Below, in pieces: positions 8,115-16,368 of a DNA stretch of 64,000 nucleotides. The stretch's first letter is position 1, and each line of letters starts with the position of its first letter. The stretch is taken from positions 1 to 64,000 of the forward strand of contig NZ_JABBEA010000004.1 of assembly GCF_012912005.1 (NCBI RefSeq), written 5' to 3'. Below the pieces are notes generated by a model, which searched no databases, was not told where the DNA came from, and saw only the letters and a list, made by a program, of their open reading frames with translations. The DNA comes from Paenibacillus sp. SZ31. GTDB lineage: Bacteria > Bacillota > Bacilli > Paenibacillales > Paenibacillaceae. Both the position numbers and the translations under genes were made by a program.

Positions 8115-9179
8115 TCATATTCCCGCCAGCACCTGATACCACACCCCGCGTTTGGAGTACAACGTACTACGTACCTCGTCCCATCCACCCAGATAGGTGA
8201 TATCAAATAGTCCTTCGGGCGTTGGGAATGTGGACTCCGTCTGTGCAAATACATCCGGGTCTACTGAACGAAAACCATGCTTGGCAAAAATACGCTGTGC
8301 TTCTGGTGTACGCAGATAGGCGACAAAGGCTTCCGCCAGTTCACGATTCCCGTGTTTGTCAGCATATTTATTCACCACAACTGCCGGGTTCTCAATCAGG
8401 ATCGTATTCTTCGGAACAACGATGTCATAATCTACACCTTTGGCGATCCGGGCAAGCAATTCATTTTCATACGTGACGATTACATCACCCACACCATATT
8501 CAAATGCCGCCATCGAAGAACGACCACTCTTGTCCAATGATTCAACGTTGCGATGCACTTGTTCGAGAAAAGCCTTGGCTGCGTCAGGGTCTTTCTTACC
8601 CTCTTGCTCCTCCGACAGTTTCAATCCGGCACCGTAGATGGCATTAATATCCCATTGTGCGCCCCCGGATGTCTTTGGATTGGGGTACAGTACCTTCACT
8701 CCCGGCTTCGTTAAATCCTGAAAATCACGAATCCCCAGCGGGTTGCCTGCTCTTGTTCCCAGAACAACAATCGAACGAGTAATCATGCCTTCATTAGGGG
8801 TCTGTTTCCAATCGGTGCTAACCAAGTCGGCTTTGACAAGCTTATCGATATCACTCTCCATCGCGAGCAAGGCCACATCAGCCTCGAATCCACCAACGAT
8901 GGCTCTTGCCTGTGTACCCGAAGCTTCATAGGATTCCTGGAAGTTAATTGTCTGTCCAGTCTTCGCCTTCCACTCCTCCTGGAACTTGGGTAGCAACTCG
9001 CCTACAGCGTCTTTCGCTACACTATAGGCACCAATCACCAGCGTATTGGATGAATCGTTACCAGAGGGCTCGTTCTGTTCAGTTGACTCCTCCTGCTTGC
9101 TGCATCCAGCGGTCATGCAGACGAGCAGAAGCATGAGGGCAACGTATAAGAGTATGGCTTTCTTCTTCCTCGTCTGCAT
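8115..9179 (-). CDS. sbp: Sulfate/thiosulfate ABC transporter substrate-binding lipoprotein
   Basis: A 354-residue lipoprotein: basic start MQTRKKK, hydrophobic core and lipobox MTAGC with the lipid-modified Cys near residue 26, then a linker rich in Glu/Ser/Asn. The mature domain is of the Sbp/CysP type, with GAYSVAKDAVGELLPKF, YEASGTQARAIVGGFEADVA and KTSGGAQW, the segments that line the sulfate pocket. It captures sulfate outside the membrane and delivers it to CysT/CysW. It is the last gene of the cysT-cysW-cysA-sbp operon, 25 bases after cysA. Sulfate and thiosulfate binders cannot be separated by eye. Confidence 0.9.
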   Translation of the reverse strand: MQTRKKKAILLYVALMLLLVCMTAGCSKQEESTEQNEPSGNDSSNTLVIGAYSVAKDAVGELLPKFQEEWKAKTGQTINFQESYEASGTQARAIVGGFEADVALLAMESDIDKLVKADLVSTDWKQTPNEGMITRSIVVLGTRAGNPLGIRDFQDLTKPGVKVLYPNPKTSGGAQWDINAIYGAGLKLSEEQEGKKDPDAAKAFLEQVHRNVESLDKSGRSSMAAFEYGVGDVIVTYENELLARIAKGVDYDIVVPKNTILIENPAVVVNKYADKHGNRELAEAFVAYLRTPEAQRIFAKHGFRSVDPDVFAQTESTFPTPEGLFDITYLGGWDEVRSTLYSKRGVWYQVLAGI

Positions 9180-9204
9180 GGGCAGCCCCTTTCTTCCACT
9201 CGAT

Positions 9205-10269
9205 CTAAATCATCACCGGCATCGGATCTTCCTTCAGTCGGTTCTCAACCACCCAACTGTTGGAATCATTGAACAAGTATGCACGGTGCACAAGGACTCT
9301 AATCTGTTGACCGATCTCCAGTGTCGTTTTCTCCAGGGAACGATAGGTGATTAACTTGTGACCCTGTACTTCCACCTCTACCATCCATTCACTTCCGCGG
9401 AAATGAAGATGTTTGACTGTACCTTTTTCCGTAGCAGACAGCATGGTGAATTCGTTTTTCAAACCGATCTCAATATACTCCGGTCGGATCAGCGCTCGTG
9501 TACCTTCACCCTCAACGGCATGTTCGAACCCTTTCAGCTGTGAAGCATCCTCCACAACCGTAGACTCCCCGATAAATGTAGCGACAAAAGGTGTCTGCGG
9601 GTTTTTGTAGATATCCCAAGGTGTACCCTTCTGTTCCAGACGACCCTGACTGATAATCATAATTTCGTCCGCCACTTCAATCGCTTCATCCTGGTCATGC
9701 GTTACAAATATCGAAGTAATTCCTACCCGCTCAATTAGCTCCCGCAACCATGAACGCAGTTCCTGGCGGATCTTCGCATCAATGGCCGCGAACGGTTCAT
9801 CCAGCAATAACAACTGTGGCTCAGGGGCGAGTGCTCTGGCAAAAGCAACACGCTGACGCTGTCCACCAGACAACTGATGTGGATAGCGCTGTTCGAAACC
9901 TTTTAACCCTGTCAATTCAACGAGTTCCATAACCCGATCACGGATCTGGGCTTTCGGTGTCTTCTTGACCTTGAGTCCAAAAGCAATATTCTCAAATACC
10001 GTCATATGTTTGAACAAGGCATAGTTCTGGAATACAAATCCGATCCCCCGCTCCTGTGGAGGCAGATGATTCACCACTTTTCCGTGAAAGCGAATCTCTC
10101 CGGAACCCGGATTCTCCAGACCCGCAAGCATACGCAGAATGGACGTTTTTCCGCCTCCGCTGGGTCCAAGCAGACCGATCAGATGGCCTTTGGCAATATC
10201 GAATGAGACATCTTTTACCGCATGAAAATCACCGAAATGTTTGTTCAGATCACGGACTTCTACATGCAT
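9205..10269 (-). CDS. cysA: Sulfate/thiosulfate ABC transporter ATP-binding protein
   Basis: A 354-residue ABC ATPase. The Walker A is GPSGGGKTS (about residues 33-41), the signature LSGGQRQRVAFARAL lies at about 130-145, the Walker B LLLLDEPFAAID follows, and the switch histidine is in FVTHDQDEA. The nucleotide-binding domain is followed by a TOBE-like regulatory domain (about 235-345). The overall sequence resembles CysA, which powers sulfate import. The gene starts one base after the cysW stop, consistent with translational coupling. Confidence 0.93.
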   Translation of the reverse strand: MHVEVRDLNKHFGDFHAVKDVSFDIAKGHLIGLLGPSGGGKTSILRMLAGLENPGSGEIRFHGKVVNHLPPQERGIGFVFQNYALFKHMTVFENIAFGLKVKKTPKAQIRDRVMELVELTGLKGFEQRYPHQLSGGQRQRVAFARALAPEPQLLLLDEPFAAIDAKIRQELRSWLRELIERVGITSIFVTHDQDEAIEVADEIMIISQGRLEQKGTPWDIYKNPQTPFVATFIGESTVVEDASQLKGFEHAVEGEGTRALIRPEYIEIGLKNEFTMLSATEKGTVKHLHFRGSEWMVEVEVQGHKLITYRSLEKTTLEIGQQIRVLVHRAYLFNDSNSWVVENRLKEDPMPVMI

Positions 10270-10270
10270 A

Positions 10271-11068
10271 TCAATGCACTTCCTTTCGCTTCTTGGCCCA
10301 TTCCATCATGAGCAGTAGCCCGACGGAGAAGGTGACCAGCACCAATGCCACACCATTTGCGGCAGCTACATTAAAATTCTCAACATCCTGATAGACCAGC
10401 GTTGTTGCTGTCTGCGTTTTATTCATAATATTACCGGATACGACCAGAACTGCACCGAATTCCCCGAGCGAGCGCGCAACCGTCAAGACAAGACCGTACA
10501 CCACCGCCCAGCGGATCGAAGGCCAGGTCACACTCCAGAACGTTCTCCAGCCGTAGGCGCCAAGGGTAGATGCTGCCTCCTCTTGCTGTGAACCGAGTTC
10601 CTGCAGAACAGGCATAACCTCTCTGACCATCAGTGGAAATGTGACAAATAACGTTGCGATCACCATACCTGGGAAGGCATAGACCACATTGAATCCAATC
10701 CCTTCAAAAAAAGCGCCCATAATGCTGTTAGGTCCCAACATCAACACAATCATCAAACCGCCAATGACAGGAGATACGGCATAAGGCAGGTCTACAATGC
10801 TGTTTAGCAGCCCTTTTATCCGTTCACTCAGCCATCCGGCACGAACCAGATACAGAGCCATCATGATGCCAAACAATGTATTTAACAGGGTGACCACCAG
10901 GACCACCAGTCCGGTCATCATCAATGCGTGTAGCGCCTCAGGGCGCATTAACCCTTTCAGGAATCCGCCTGCCCCGTCTTCAAATGCGCCAATAAAAATG
11001 CGTCCGAGCGGGATGATCAGCAGTACAATAAATACCGCAAACGTCAGTCCGATTAAGAGTCGTCTCAT
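10271..11068 (-). CDS. cysW: Sulfate ABC transporter permease subunit CysW
   Basis: A 265-residue permease with six predicted membrane helices and the cytoplasmic coupling loop EEAASTLGAYGWRTFWSVTWP (about residues 165-185) that contacts the ATPase. It pairs with CysT to form the sulfate channel. The start overlaps the cysT stop by four bases (ATGA). The order and partner genes make CysW more likely than CysT for this copy. Confidence 0.9.
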   Translation of the reverse strand: MRRLLIGLTFAVFIVLLIIPLGRIFIGAFEDGAGGFLKGLMRPEALHALMMTGLVVLVVTLLNTLFGIMMALYLVRAGWLSERIKGLLNSIVDLPYAVSPVIGGLMIVLMLGPNSIMGAFFEGIGFNVVYAFPGMVIATLFVTFPLMVREVMPVLQELGSQQEEAASTLGAYGWRTFWSVTWPSIRWAVVYGLVLTVARSLGEFGAVLVVSGNIMNKTQTATTLVYQDVENFNVAAANGVALVLVTFSVGLLLMMEWAKKRKEVH

Positions 11069-11880
11069 CGTCTTCTCCCCCGCATCTGCACCAGATTGAT
11101 CAGCCAGAGGATCAGGAAGGAGAGCGTCAGGAGCAACACGGATACAGCAGCTGCCCCAGTTGGATTATCACTTTCAATCTCCCCGTAGATAAATACGGAA
11201 GCGGTCAGTGTTCTTCCCGGAATGTTACCAGCCACCAGCACAACAGCCCCGAACTCAGCGAGTCCTCTGGAGAAAGCCAACATCCCCCCACTGATCATGC
11301 CAGGTGCCATGGAAGGCAGAATAACCTGCATGAACGTGCGAGCCTTGGAAGCACCCATCGTGTACGAGGCCTCTTCCTCGGAAGGATCAATCTCTTCCAG
11401 TAAAGGCTGCACCGCACGGATCACAAATGGAAATGTGACAAAGGTCATCGCGATAACAATTGCGGGCTGGTGAAACACTATCTCGAATCCCATGGATTCT
11501 GCCAGTTTCCCGATGGCACTGACCGGACCCAAGAGCAGCATAATCATTAAGCCGCCCACTGCGGTTGGCAGTGCAAACGGAAGATCGACCAGACTGTTGA
11601 GAAACGATCGGCCCACAAAGCGATACCTTGTCAACACCCATGCGATCATCGTGCCAAGAACCACATTAATCAGCGTTGCAATCACCGCCAGCCGAATGGT
11701 CAGCAGTACGGCTTTCCACGCGATCGGGTCCGTAATGCTCTGAACAAAGTTGCTCCATCCTTCGGAGAAGGAATTGACGTACACACCGATGATTGGAAGT
11801 ACAATAAGTACGATAAAATATAACAATACGGTACTGCGAAATCCCCAAGTCCATCCCTTATGACGAAGAACGGTATTCAT
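11065..11880 (-). CDS. cysT: Sulfate ABC transporter permease subunit CysT (CysU)
   Basis: A 271-residue permease with six helices, SLVDLPFALPTAVGGLMI in the central channel region and the coupling loop EEEASYTMGASKARTFMQVILP. It is the first gene of the sulfate import operon. The region upstream (11881-12000) has a TATAAT on the minus strand at 11961-11966 but no convincing -35 partner, and no SAM riboswitch was seen. Confidence 0.9.
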   Translation of the reverse strand: MNTVLRHKGWTWGFRSTVLLYFIVLIVLPIIGVYVNSFSEGWSNFVQSITDPIAWKAVLLTIRLAVIATLINVVLGTMIAWVLTRYRFVGRSFLNSLVDLPFALPTAVGGLMIMLLLGPVSAIGKLAESMGFEIVFHQPAIVIAMTFVTFPFVIRAVQPLLEEIDPSEEEASYTMGASKARTFMQVILPSMAPGMISGGMLAFSRGLAEFGAVVLVAGNIPGRTLTASVFIYGEIESDNPTGAAAVSVLLLTLSFLILWLINLVQMRGRRR

Positions 11881-12114
11881 TGCTGCGTTCCCTCCCAGCC
11901 TCCGGCTTTAGTTCCGGTCGGCAGTCTCCCTGCTTCGATACGACATTTTTCCTAAGTTGGATTATATTACTTTAATATTATTCCCATTAGTCTACTTGGT
12001 TTTGCTTTTCTGATACTTTACCAGTTTGCAGTGCTAATCGTCAATGCTTTTATTGAATATAATTAGGCCACATATGAGATCGATTAATTAAATCCGCACT
12101 GCACACTGCGCGGC
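11881..12114. promoter_or_regulatory. Divergent intergenic region upstream of cysT
   Basis: AT-rich spacer with no gene. A minus-strand TATAAT at 11961-11966 could be the -10 of the cys operon. The reading frame at 12084-12299 on the minus strand is not a gene; it crosses the structured repeat that starts at 12115. Confidence 0.35.
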
Positions 12115-12232
12115 CAGAACAACCTTCCGATCACTGTTATCCCCAGATTTCTTTGATCCCCTTTTTTTAAGGGGAAATCCGGTGATAAAGGCGAACGCTT
12201 ATGCTTCTTCAGGTTATTTCTGTCCTCTCCGT
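12115..12232 (-). repeat. Structured intergenic repeat, copy A
   Basis: This 118-base unit is matched nearly base for base by 63634-63750. Read on the minus strand it begins ACGGAGAGGACAGAAA and ends GGAAGGTTGTTCTG. Inside is a long hairpin: TTATC.CCGGATTT pairs with AAATCTGGGGATAA, capped by CCCCTT/AAGGGG. The ends can pair too (GACAGAA with TTCTG, AACC with GGTT). It has no coding capacity and sits between the divergent cysT and yjbQ genes. It could be a small RNA, an mRNA leader element, or a non-autonomous repeat. There are no terminal inverted repeats of the transposon kind apart from the short closing stem. Confidence 0.75.
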
Positions 12233-12337
12233 TATCATACGATTTGCTCTTTTCACCTTGCATATGTGGTTTGTTTGGTATGTAGTGGTTAAGGTACAAT
12301 CGAGGGTAAGAAATGAGATCCTAAGGAGTGATTTAAT

Positions 12338-12739
12338 ATGTTATATACGAAGAATATATCCACTTCCACACGAGATGAAATGAAAGATATCACACGGGAC
12401 GTGAAGCAGGTTGTCCAAAGTAGCGGCGTGCAGAATGGGACTGTGCTCATCTACTGTCCACATACAACGGCGGGTATTGCCATCAACGAAAATGCAGATC
12501 CGGATGTGAAACACGATGTATTGTTGCGCCTGGACGAAGTGTACCCTTGGGAGCATCCCGAGTATCGACATGCCGAAGGCAATACAGCCTCTCACCTGAA
12601 ATCGATCACAACGGGGCCATCACAGACGGTGATTATTCATGAAGGCAGACTGCTGCTTGGCCGATGGCAGGGCATTTACTTTTGCGAATTCGATGGACCA
12701 CGTGAGCGAGAGTACTTTCTCAAAATCATGGAAGGTTAG
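12338..12739 (+). CDS. YjbQ family protein (UPF0047)
   Basis: A 133-residue single-domain protein of the YjbQ family, with the signature YCPHTTAGIAINENADPDV (about residues 42-60), the histidine-bearing HAEGNTASHLKS and the closing stretch LGRWQGIYFCEFDGPR. The conserved histidines form a likely metal or phosphate site. Members have been reported to have weak thiamine phosphate synthase activity, but the physiological role is unsettled. AAGGAG with a nine-base spacer precedes the ATG. It is a single-gene unit, ended by a hairpin at 12791. Confidence 0.88.
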   Translation: MLYTKNISTSTRDEMKDITRDVKQVVQSSGVQNGTVLIYCPHTTAGIAINENADPDVKHDVLLRLDEVYPWEHPEYRHAEGNTASHLKSITTGPSQTVIIHEGRLLLGRWQGIYFCEFDGPREREYFLKIMEG

Positions 12740-12790
12740 ATTCGGCCCAACAGACCTGCCACCAACTCATTCATTTTTGCAAACACAAAC

Positions 12791-12826
12791 AGGCGGTCCA
12801 CCCTCATTTCGGGTCGGAGCCGCCTG
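12791..12826 (+). terminator. Terminator of the yjbQ-type gene
   Basis: AGGCGG and CCGCCT form the outer stem, ACCC/GGGT an inner one. T-containing sequence follows (ACTTGGTCTTT), a weak tail. Confidence 0.5.
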
Positions 12827-12929
12827 ACTTGGTCTTTGGCGCATACTAACTTTCGCGAGACAACGTTATAAAGAATTAAAGTTATGACAAATCACCGCCC
12901 TGAAGTGTAGGGGTGCAACAATAACGCCA

Positions 12930-13532
12930 TTATTGGACGCCAGGCTGCTGACCCAGATTGCGGCACAGCACTTTGACATGAGACAGCGCAGACGATTCAA
13001 TCTCCACAAACGTTAAACGGTCCTGAATGTAATAAGAAATGAATCCGTGCATAGCCAAAAATAGCGTACGCGGTACCCTTTGAATATCCTCTTCCGTACA
13101 GTTCTCTTCATTCATATACTGCCTTATAATCGATGCAAACAATTCAAAGCAACGTCCCTGTTCGGTACGACAATAAGACAACAGTTCTTCGTCCCTGATC
13201 ATAAACATAATTTCGTATTGGTATGGATTCTCCAGACCAAAGCGAATAAACTCCATCATAATGTGCTCTACCTTGCTCACATCATCACGAACCGGCCTGA
13301 CCATGGCTTGCAGCAGCAAATGCCCCAGATGATTGAAATCTTCAACCACGATGGCATAGAACAGCTCTGCCTTTTCCTTAAAGTGATAATACAGCGACCC
13401 ATGACTATAGCCCAGATGCTGGCCGATGCTTCGCATCGAAATGGCGCGGTATCCTTTGGTAATAAAAAGGTGCCTCGCCGCCTCCAGTATCCGCTCCCTC
13501 GACAACTCCTGTTCGACTGCTCTTCTAGCCAT
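12930..13532 (-). CDS. TetR/AcrR family transcriptional regulator
   Basis: A 200-residue regulator. The N-terminal helix-turn-helix (about residues 10-57) has the TetR pattern ILEAARHLFITKGYRAISMR followed by SIGQHLGYSHGSLYYHF. The remaining 140 residues are helical and form the ligand pocket and dimer interface. It starts five bases after the stop of the YigZ-type gene and is likely co-transcribed with it. The ligand and targets are unknown; self-control of this two-gene unit is the default expectation. Confidence 0.88.
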   Translation of the reverse strand: MARRAVEQELSRERILEAARHLFITKGYRAISMRSIGQHLGYSHGSLYYHFKEKAELFYAIVVEDFNHLGHLLLQAMVRPVRDDVSKVEHIMMEFIRFGLENPYQYEIMFMIRDEELLSYCRTEQGRCFELFASIIRQYMNEENCTEEDIQRVPRTLFLAMHGFISYYIQDRLTFVEIESSALSHVKVLCRNLGQQPGVQ

Positions 13533-13537
13533 ATATT

Positions 13538-14170
13538 TTATTCCCCTTCAATAAAATAAAGCCGCTGTCCCTCCGTGATCCGGGATTGCCCTTGCGTCAA
13601 ATCCGTGATCCAGGCTACAAAAGCCTCGGTTTCACTATCCGGCGGAAGACAAGTCAACGTAACCTTATCGGTGAATCCAGTTTCACCTGTACGGACTTCC
13701 CGGCTCCTTAACTCATTTTCCACTTTACCCAGCCACGTATAATCCAGTTCAACAAACACTTCACGATGCAGCACGTTGGTAATGGCTTCTCCGGCTTCAA
13801 TGGCTGCTACAGCTCCATCCGTATAAGCGCGAATTAACCCACCAGCTCCAAGCATAATTCCCCCGAAGTATCGCGTAACCACAATTGCTACATTTTTTAA
13901 TTTCTGATTTTTGATCACTTCAAGAATGGGTTTCCCTGCTGTTCCGCTTGGTTCCCCGTCATCGGATTGCTTCTGGATCTCATCCCGCTCCCCAATCATG
14001 TACGCAGAGCAGTTGTGAGTCGCATTCCAATGTTTTTTCTTGATCTCATCGATAAAGGCAACAGCCTCTTCCTCTGTCGTGACCGGCATAATATGACCGA
14101 TAAATCGCGACTTCTTGATTACAATTTCCAGATTGCCCGGTCCTCGAACCGTGCGATAACGTTCAATCAT
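13538..14170 (-). CDS. YigZ/IMPACT family protein
   Basis: A 210-residue protein with an N-terminal IMPACT-type domain (IKKSRFIGHIMPV, HNCSAYMIG, DDGEPSGTAGKPILEVI, VVTRYFGGIMLGAGGLIRAYTDGA) and a C-terminal ferredoxin-like domain. These motifs are diagnostic of the YigZ family, linked to ribosome or translation-stress functions by similarity to yeast Yih1, without a proven bacterial activity. The ATG at 14170 is preferred because the family normally begins within a few residues of the KSRFI motif; a TTG at 14206 would add 12 residues. The TetR gene follows at once. Confidence 0.85.
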   Translation of the reverse strand: MIERYRTVRGPGNLEIVIKKSRFIGHIMPVTTEEEAVAFIDEIKKKHWNATHNCSAYMIGERDEIQKQSDDGEPSGTAGKPILEVIKNQKLKNVAIVVTRYFGGIMLGAGGLIRAYTDGAVAAIEAGEAITNVLHREVFVELDYTWLGKVENELRSREVRTGETGFTDKVTLTCLPPDSETEAFVAWITDLTQGQSRITEGQRLYFIEGE

Positions 14171-14234
14171 CCCAAATCCAACTTTCTGACCTTTTCCTGA
14201 GTCCAATTTTCCATTTAATCCATTTTACAAGAAA

Positions 14235-14265
14235 GCAGTTCCCCGCGCGAACGCGGACGAACTGC
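14235..14265 (-). terminator. Terminator of pgi
   Basis: GCAGTTC and GAACTGC enclose a GC-rich inner stem (CCGCG/CGCGG), followed on the minus strand by CTTTCTTG. It lies about 90 bases past the pgi stop. Confidence 0.65.
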
Positions 14266-14356
14266 CCTGGTTATCTACATCCGGGAACACTGCATCTTAC
14301 ACGATTCCCGGATAGATTTACATTACTTTATTTAACTATATGAGCAGACCGATGAA

Positions 14357-15712
14357 TTATTCGGAAAGTCTCGCTTCGAGCGCTGCTTTCTCTTCTTCAA
14401 AGCCTGGTTTGCCCAGCAATGCGAACATATTTTTCTTGTAAGCTTCCACACCTGGTTGGTCAAATGGATTGACGCCCAGCAGGTAGCCACTGATGCCGCA
14501 TGCTTTTTCAAAGAAGTATACCAGATATCCGAAAGAATATGGAGTCATATCTGGAATGTTCACAATCAGGTTTGGTACTTGACCATCCGTATGTGCAAGC
14601 AGTGTTCCTTGGAACGCTTTTTTGTTAACAAAGTCCATGGTTTTGCCTTCAAGGAAGTTCAAACCGTCCAGATCGTCCGGATCCGATTTGATTGAGATAT
14701 GCTCCGCAACTTCAGTAACCTGAATAACAGTTTCGAAGATATTCCGGCTACCTTCCTGGATGAATTGACCCATGGAGTGCAAGTCTGTAGAGAAATCAAC
14801 AGATGCAGGATAGATCCCTTTGTAGTCTTTACCTTCGCTCTCTCCGAACAATTGTTTCCACCACTCGGATACAAAGTGCAGGGATGGCTCATAGTTTACA
14901 AGGATCTCAGTGCCTTTGCCTTTGCGATACAATGCGTTACGAACAGCAGCATATTGATATGCTTCATTCTCAGCTACGTTCGGGTTGCTGTATTCTTTGG
15001 ATGCGTCAGCCGCACCTTGCATCATTTCTTCGATGCTGATACCCGCTGCTGCGATTGGCAGCAAACCTACAGCTGTCAGAACGGAGTAACGTCCACCTAC
15101 ATCATCCGGGATAATGAAAGATTCGTATCCTTCTGCATTTGCCAGTTCTTTCAATGCACCACGTGCTTTGTCTGTTGTAGCATAGATGCGTTTGCGAGCT
15201 TCTTCTTTACCATATTTCTCTTCCAGTGCTGCACGGAAGATACGGAAAGCAATTGCCGGCTCTGTTGTTGTACCGGATTTGGAGATGACGTTAACGGAGA
15301 AATCTTTGCCTTCAACCAGATCCAGCAAATGAGTTACATATGTGGAGCTGATATTGTTTCCTGCAAAATAGATTTCAGGCGTTTTGCGTTTGTCTTTTGG
15401 CAGATTGTTATAGAAAGAGTGAGTCAGCATTTCAATCGCTGCACGTGCACCCAGGTATGATCCACCGATACCGATAACGATCAGTACTTCGGAGTCGCTT
15501 TGGATTTTGGCAGCTGCTTTTTGAATGCGTGCGAACTCTTCTTTGTCATAAGCCGTTGGCAGGTCAATCCAGCCCAGATAGTCGGAACCTGTTCCTGTTC
15601 CGTTGTGAAGCTGCTCATGAGCCAGACGAATCGGTTCTGCGAAATAGTCCACTTCGTGCTGATTTACAAATTGCAATGCCGTACTATAGTCAAATGTCAC
15701 TTTTTTTGCCAT
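14357..15712 (-). CDS. pgi: Glucose-6-phosphate isomerase
   Basis: A 451-residue enzyme that interconverts glucose 6-phosphate and fructose 6-phosphate in glycolysis and gluconeogenesis. It has the sugar-binding SIS segments [17 protein letters not shown] (about 80-96) and [16 protein letters not shown] (about 141-157), then [17 protein letters not shown], and the later family signature with a catalytic Glu/His/Lys set typical of bacterial short Pgi. Length matches Bacillus Pgi (about 450). AGGAGG precedes the ATG. It is a single-gene unit with its own terminator, near tkt, both carbon-backbone enzymes. Confidence 0.96.
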   Translation of the reverse strand: MAKKVTFDYSTALQFVNQHEVDYFAEPIRLAHEQLHNGTGTGSDYLGWIDLPTAYDKEEFARIQKAAAKIQSDSEVLIVIGIGGSYLGARAAIEMLTHSFYNNLPKDKRKTPEIYFAGNNISSTYVTHLLDLVEGKDFSVNVISKSGTTTEPAIAFRIFRAALEEKYGKEEARKRIYATTDKARGALKELANAEGYESFIIPDDVGGRYSVLTAVGLLPIAAAGISIEEMMQGAADASKEYSNPNVAENEAYQYAAVRNALYRKGKGTEILVNYEPSLHFVSEWWKQLFGESEGKDYKGIYPASVDFSTDLHSMGQFIQEGSRNIFETVIQVTEVAEHISIKSDPDDLDGLNFLEGKTMDFVNKKAFQGTLLAHTDGQVPNLIVNIPDMTPYSFGYLVYFFEKACGISGYLLGVNPFDQPGVEAYKKNMFALLGKPGFEEEKAALEARLSE

Positions 15713-15850
15713 GATCTCAAAAACCTCCTGATTTCGGTTATATTATTTCCGTATCCGTATTCCATTCTAAACAACTTGCCTTAAGGATACTTCAAATCCA
15801 CGGGGCTGACAAGCTTGCAGCTCGAACTTTGTCGTTAGAATTCAAGAAGC

Positions 15851-15896
15851 AAAAAGGGTAAACCGAATCCGCGCGTTGCGGTTCTGCTTACCCTTC
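15851..15896 (-). terminator. Terminator of ppnP
   Basis: AAGGGTAA pairs with TTACCCTT around inner CCG/CGG pairs. Five Ts follow on the minus strand, just after the ppnP stop. Confidence 0.8.
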
Positions 15897-15901
15897 TTAT
15901 G

Positions 15902-16219
15902 TTATTCCGCCGGGTACGAGCAGACGTAGTCAGTAACGCTGCGTATCTCCAGTTTAAATTTGGATTCGGCAGGCACGTGGAACGTAGCTTGACCTTGAAT
16001 CTCTTGCCACTCTTCTTCTCCGGGAAGCAATACTTTCAGATCTCCGGACAGAATCTCCATAATTTCACGGGAATCCGTACCGAACTCATAACTGCCTGGA
16101 AGCATGATGCCCAGAGTCACTTTGCTGCCATCCCCCAAAATAACCGTTCTGCTGGTTACCTGACCATCATAATAAATGTTGGCCTCTTTCACTACACTGA
16201 CTTGATCGAATTGTGACAT
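15902..16219 (-). CDS. ppnP: Pyrimidine/purine nucleoside phosphorylase (PpnP, DUF1255)
   Basis: A 105-residue cupin-fold enzyme of the PpnP (YaiE) family. Hallmarks are SVVKEANIYYDGQVTSR, VTLGIMLPGSYEFGTDSRE and the closing FHVPAESKFKLEI. E. coli PpnP splits many nucleosides by phosphorolysis, giving ribose 1-phosphate and free base, so this is a salvage enzyme. The ATG at 16219 was chosen because AGGGGAG lies nine bases upstream; an earlier start would add 11 residues that the family lacks. It stands alone between pgi and tkt. Confidence 0.88.
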   Translation of the reverse strand: MSQFDQVSVVKEANIYYDGQVTSRTVILGDGSKVTLGIMLPGSYEFGTDSREIMEILSGDLKVLLPGEEEWQEIQGQATFHVPAESKFKLEIRSVTDYVCSYPAE

Positions 16220-16368
16220 GCGTACCCGCTCCCCTGAAGTTAATGAAAACAAAAGGCAAAACAGATCAAGGCGATAACGAGTTACCGCCCATCTCTGCGG
16301 AAATAACTTACTGCCATGGATCAGGACAGCATGATGCTCTCCCGACCATAGCAGCGCTTATGAAGCTA

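Noticed and set aside
12084..12299. 71-residue minus-strand frame between cysT and yjbQ
   Set aside because: It runs through the structured repeat, and the other copy of the repeat does not keep this frame; no ribosome binding site.
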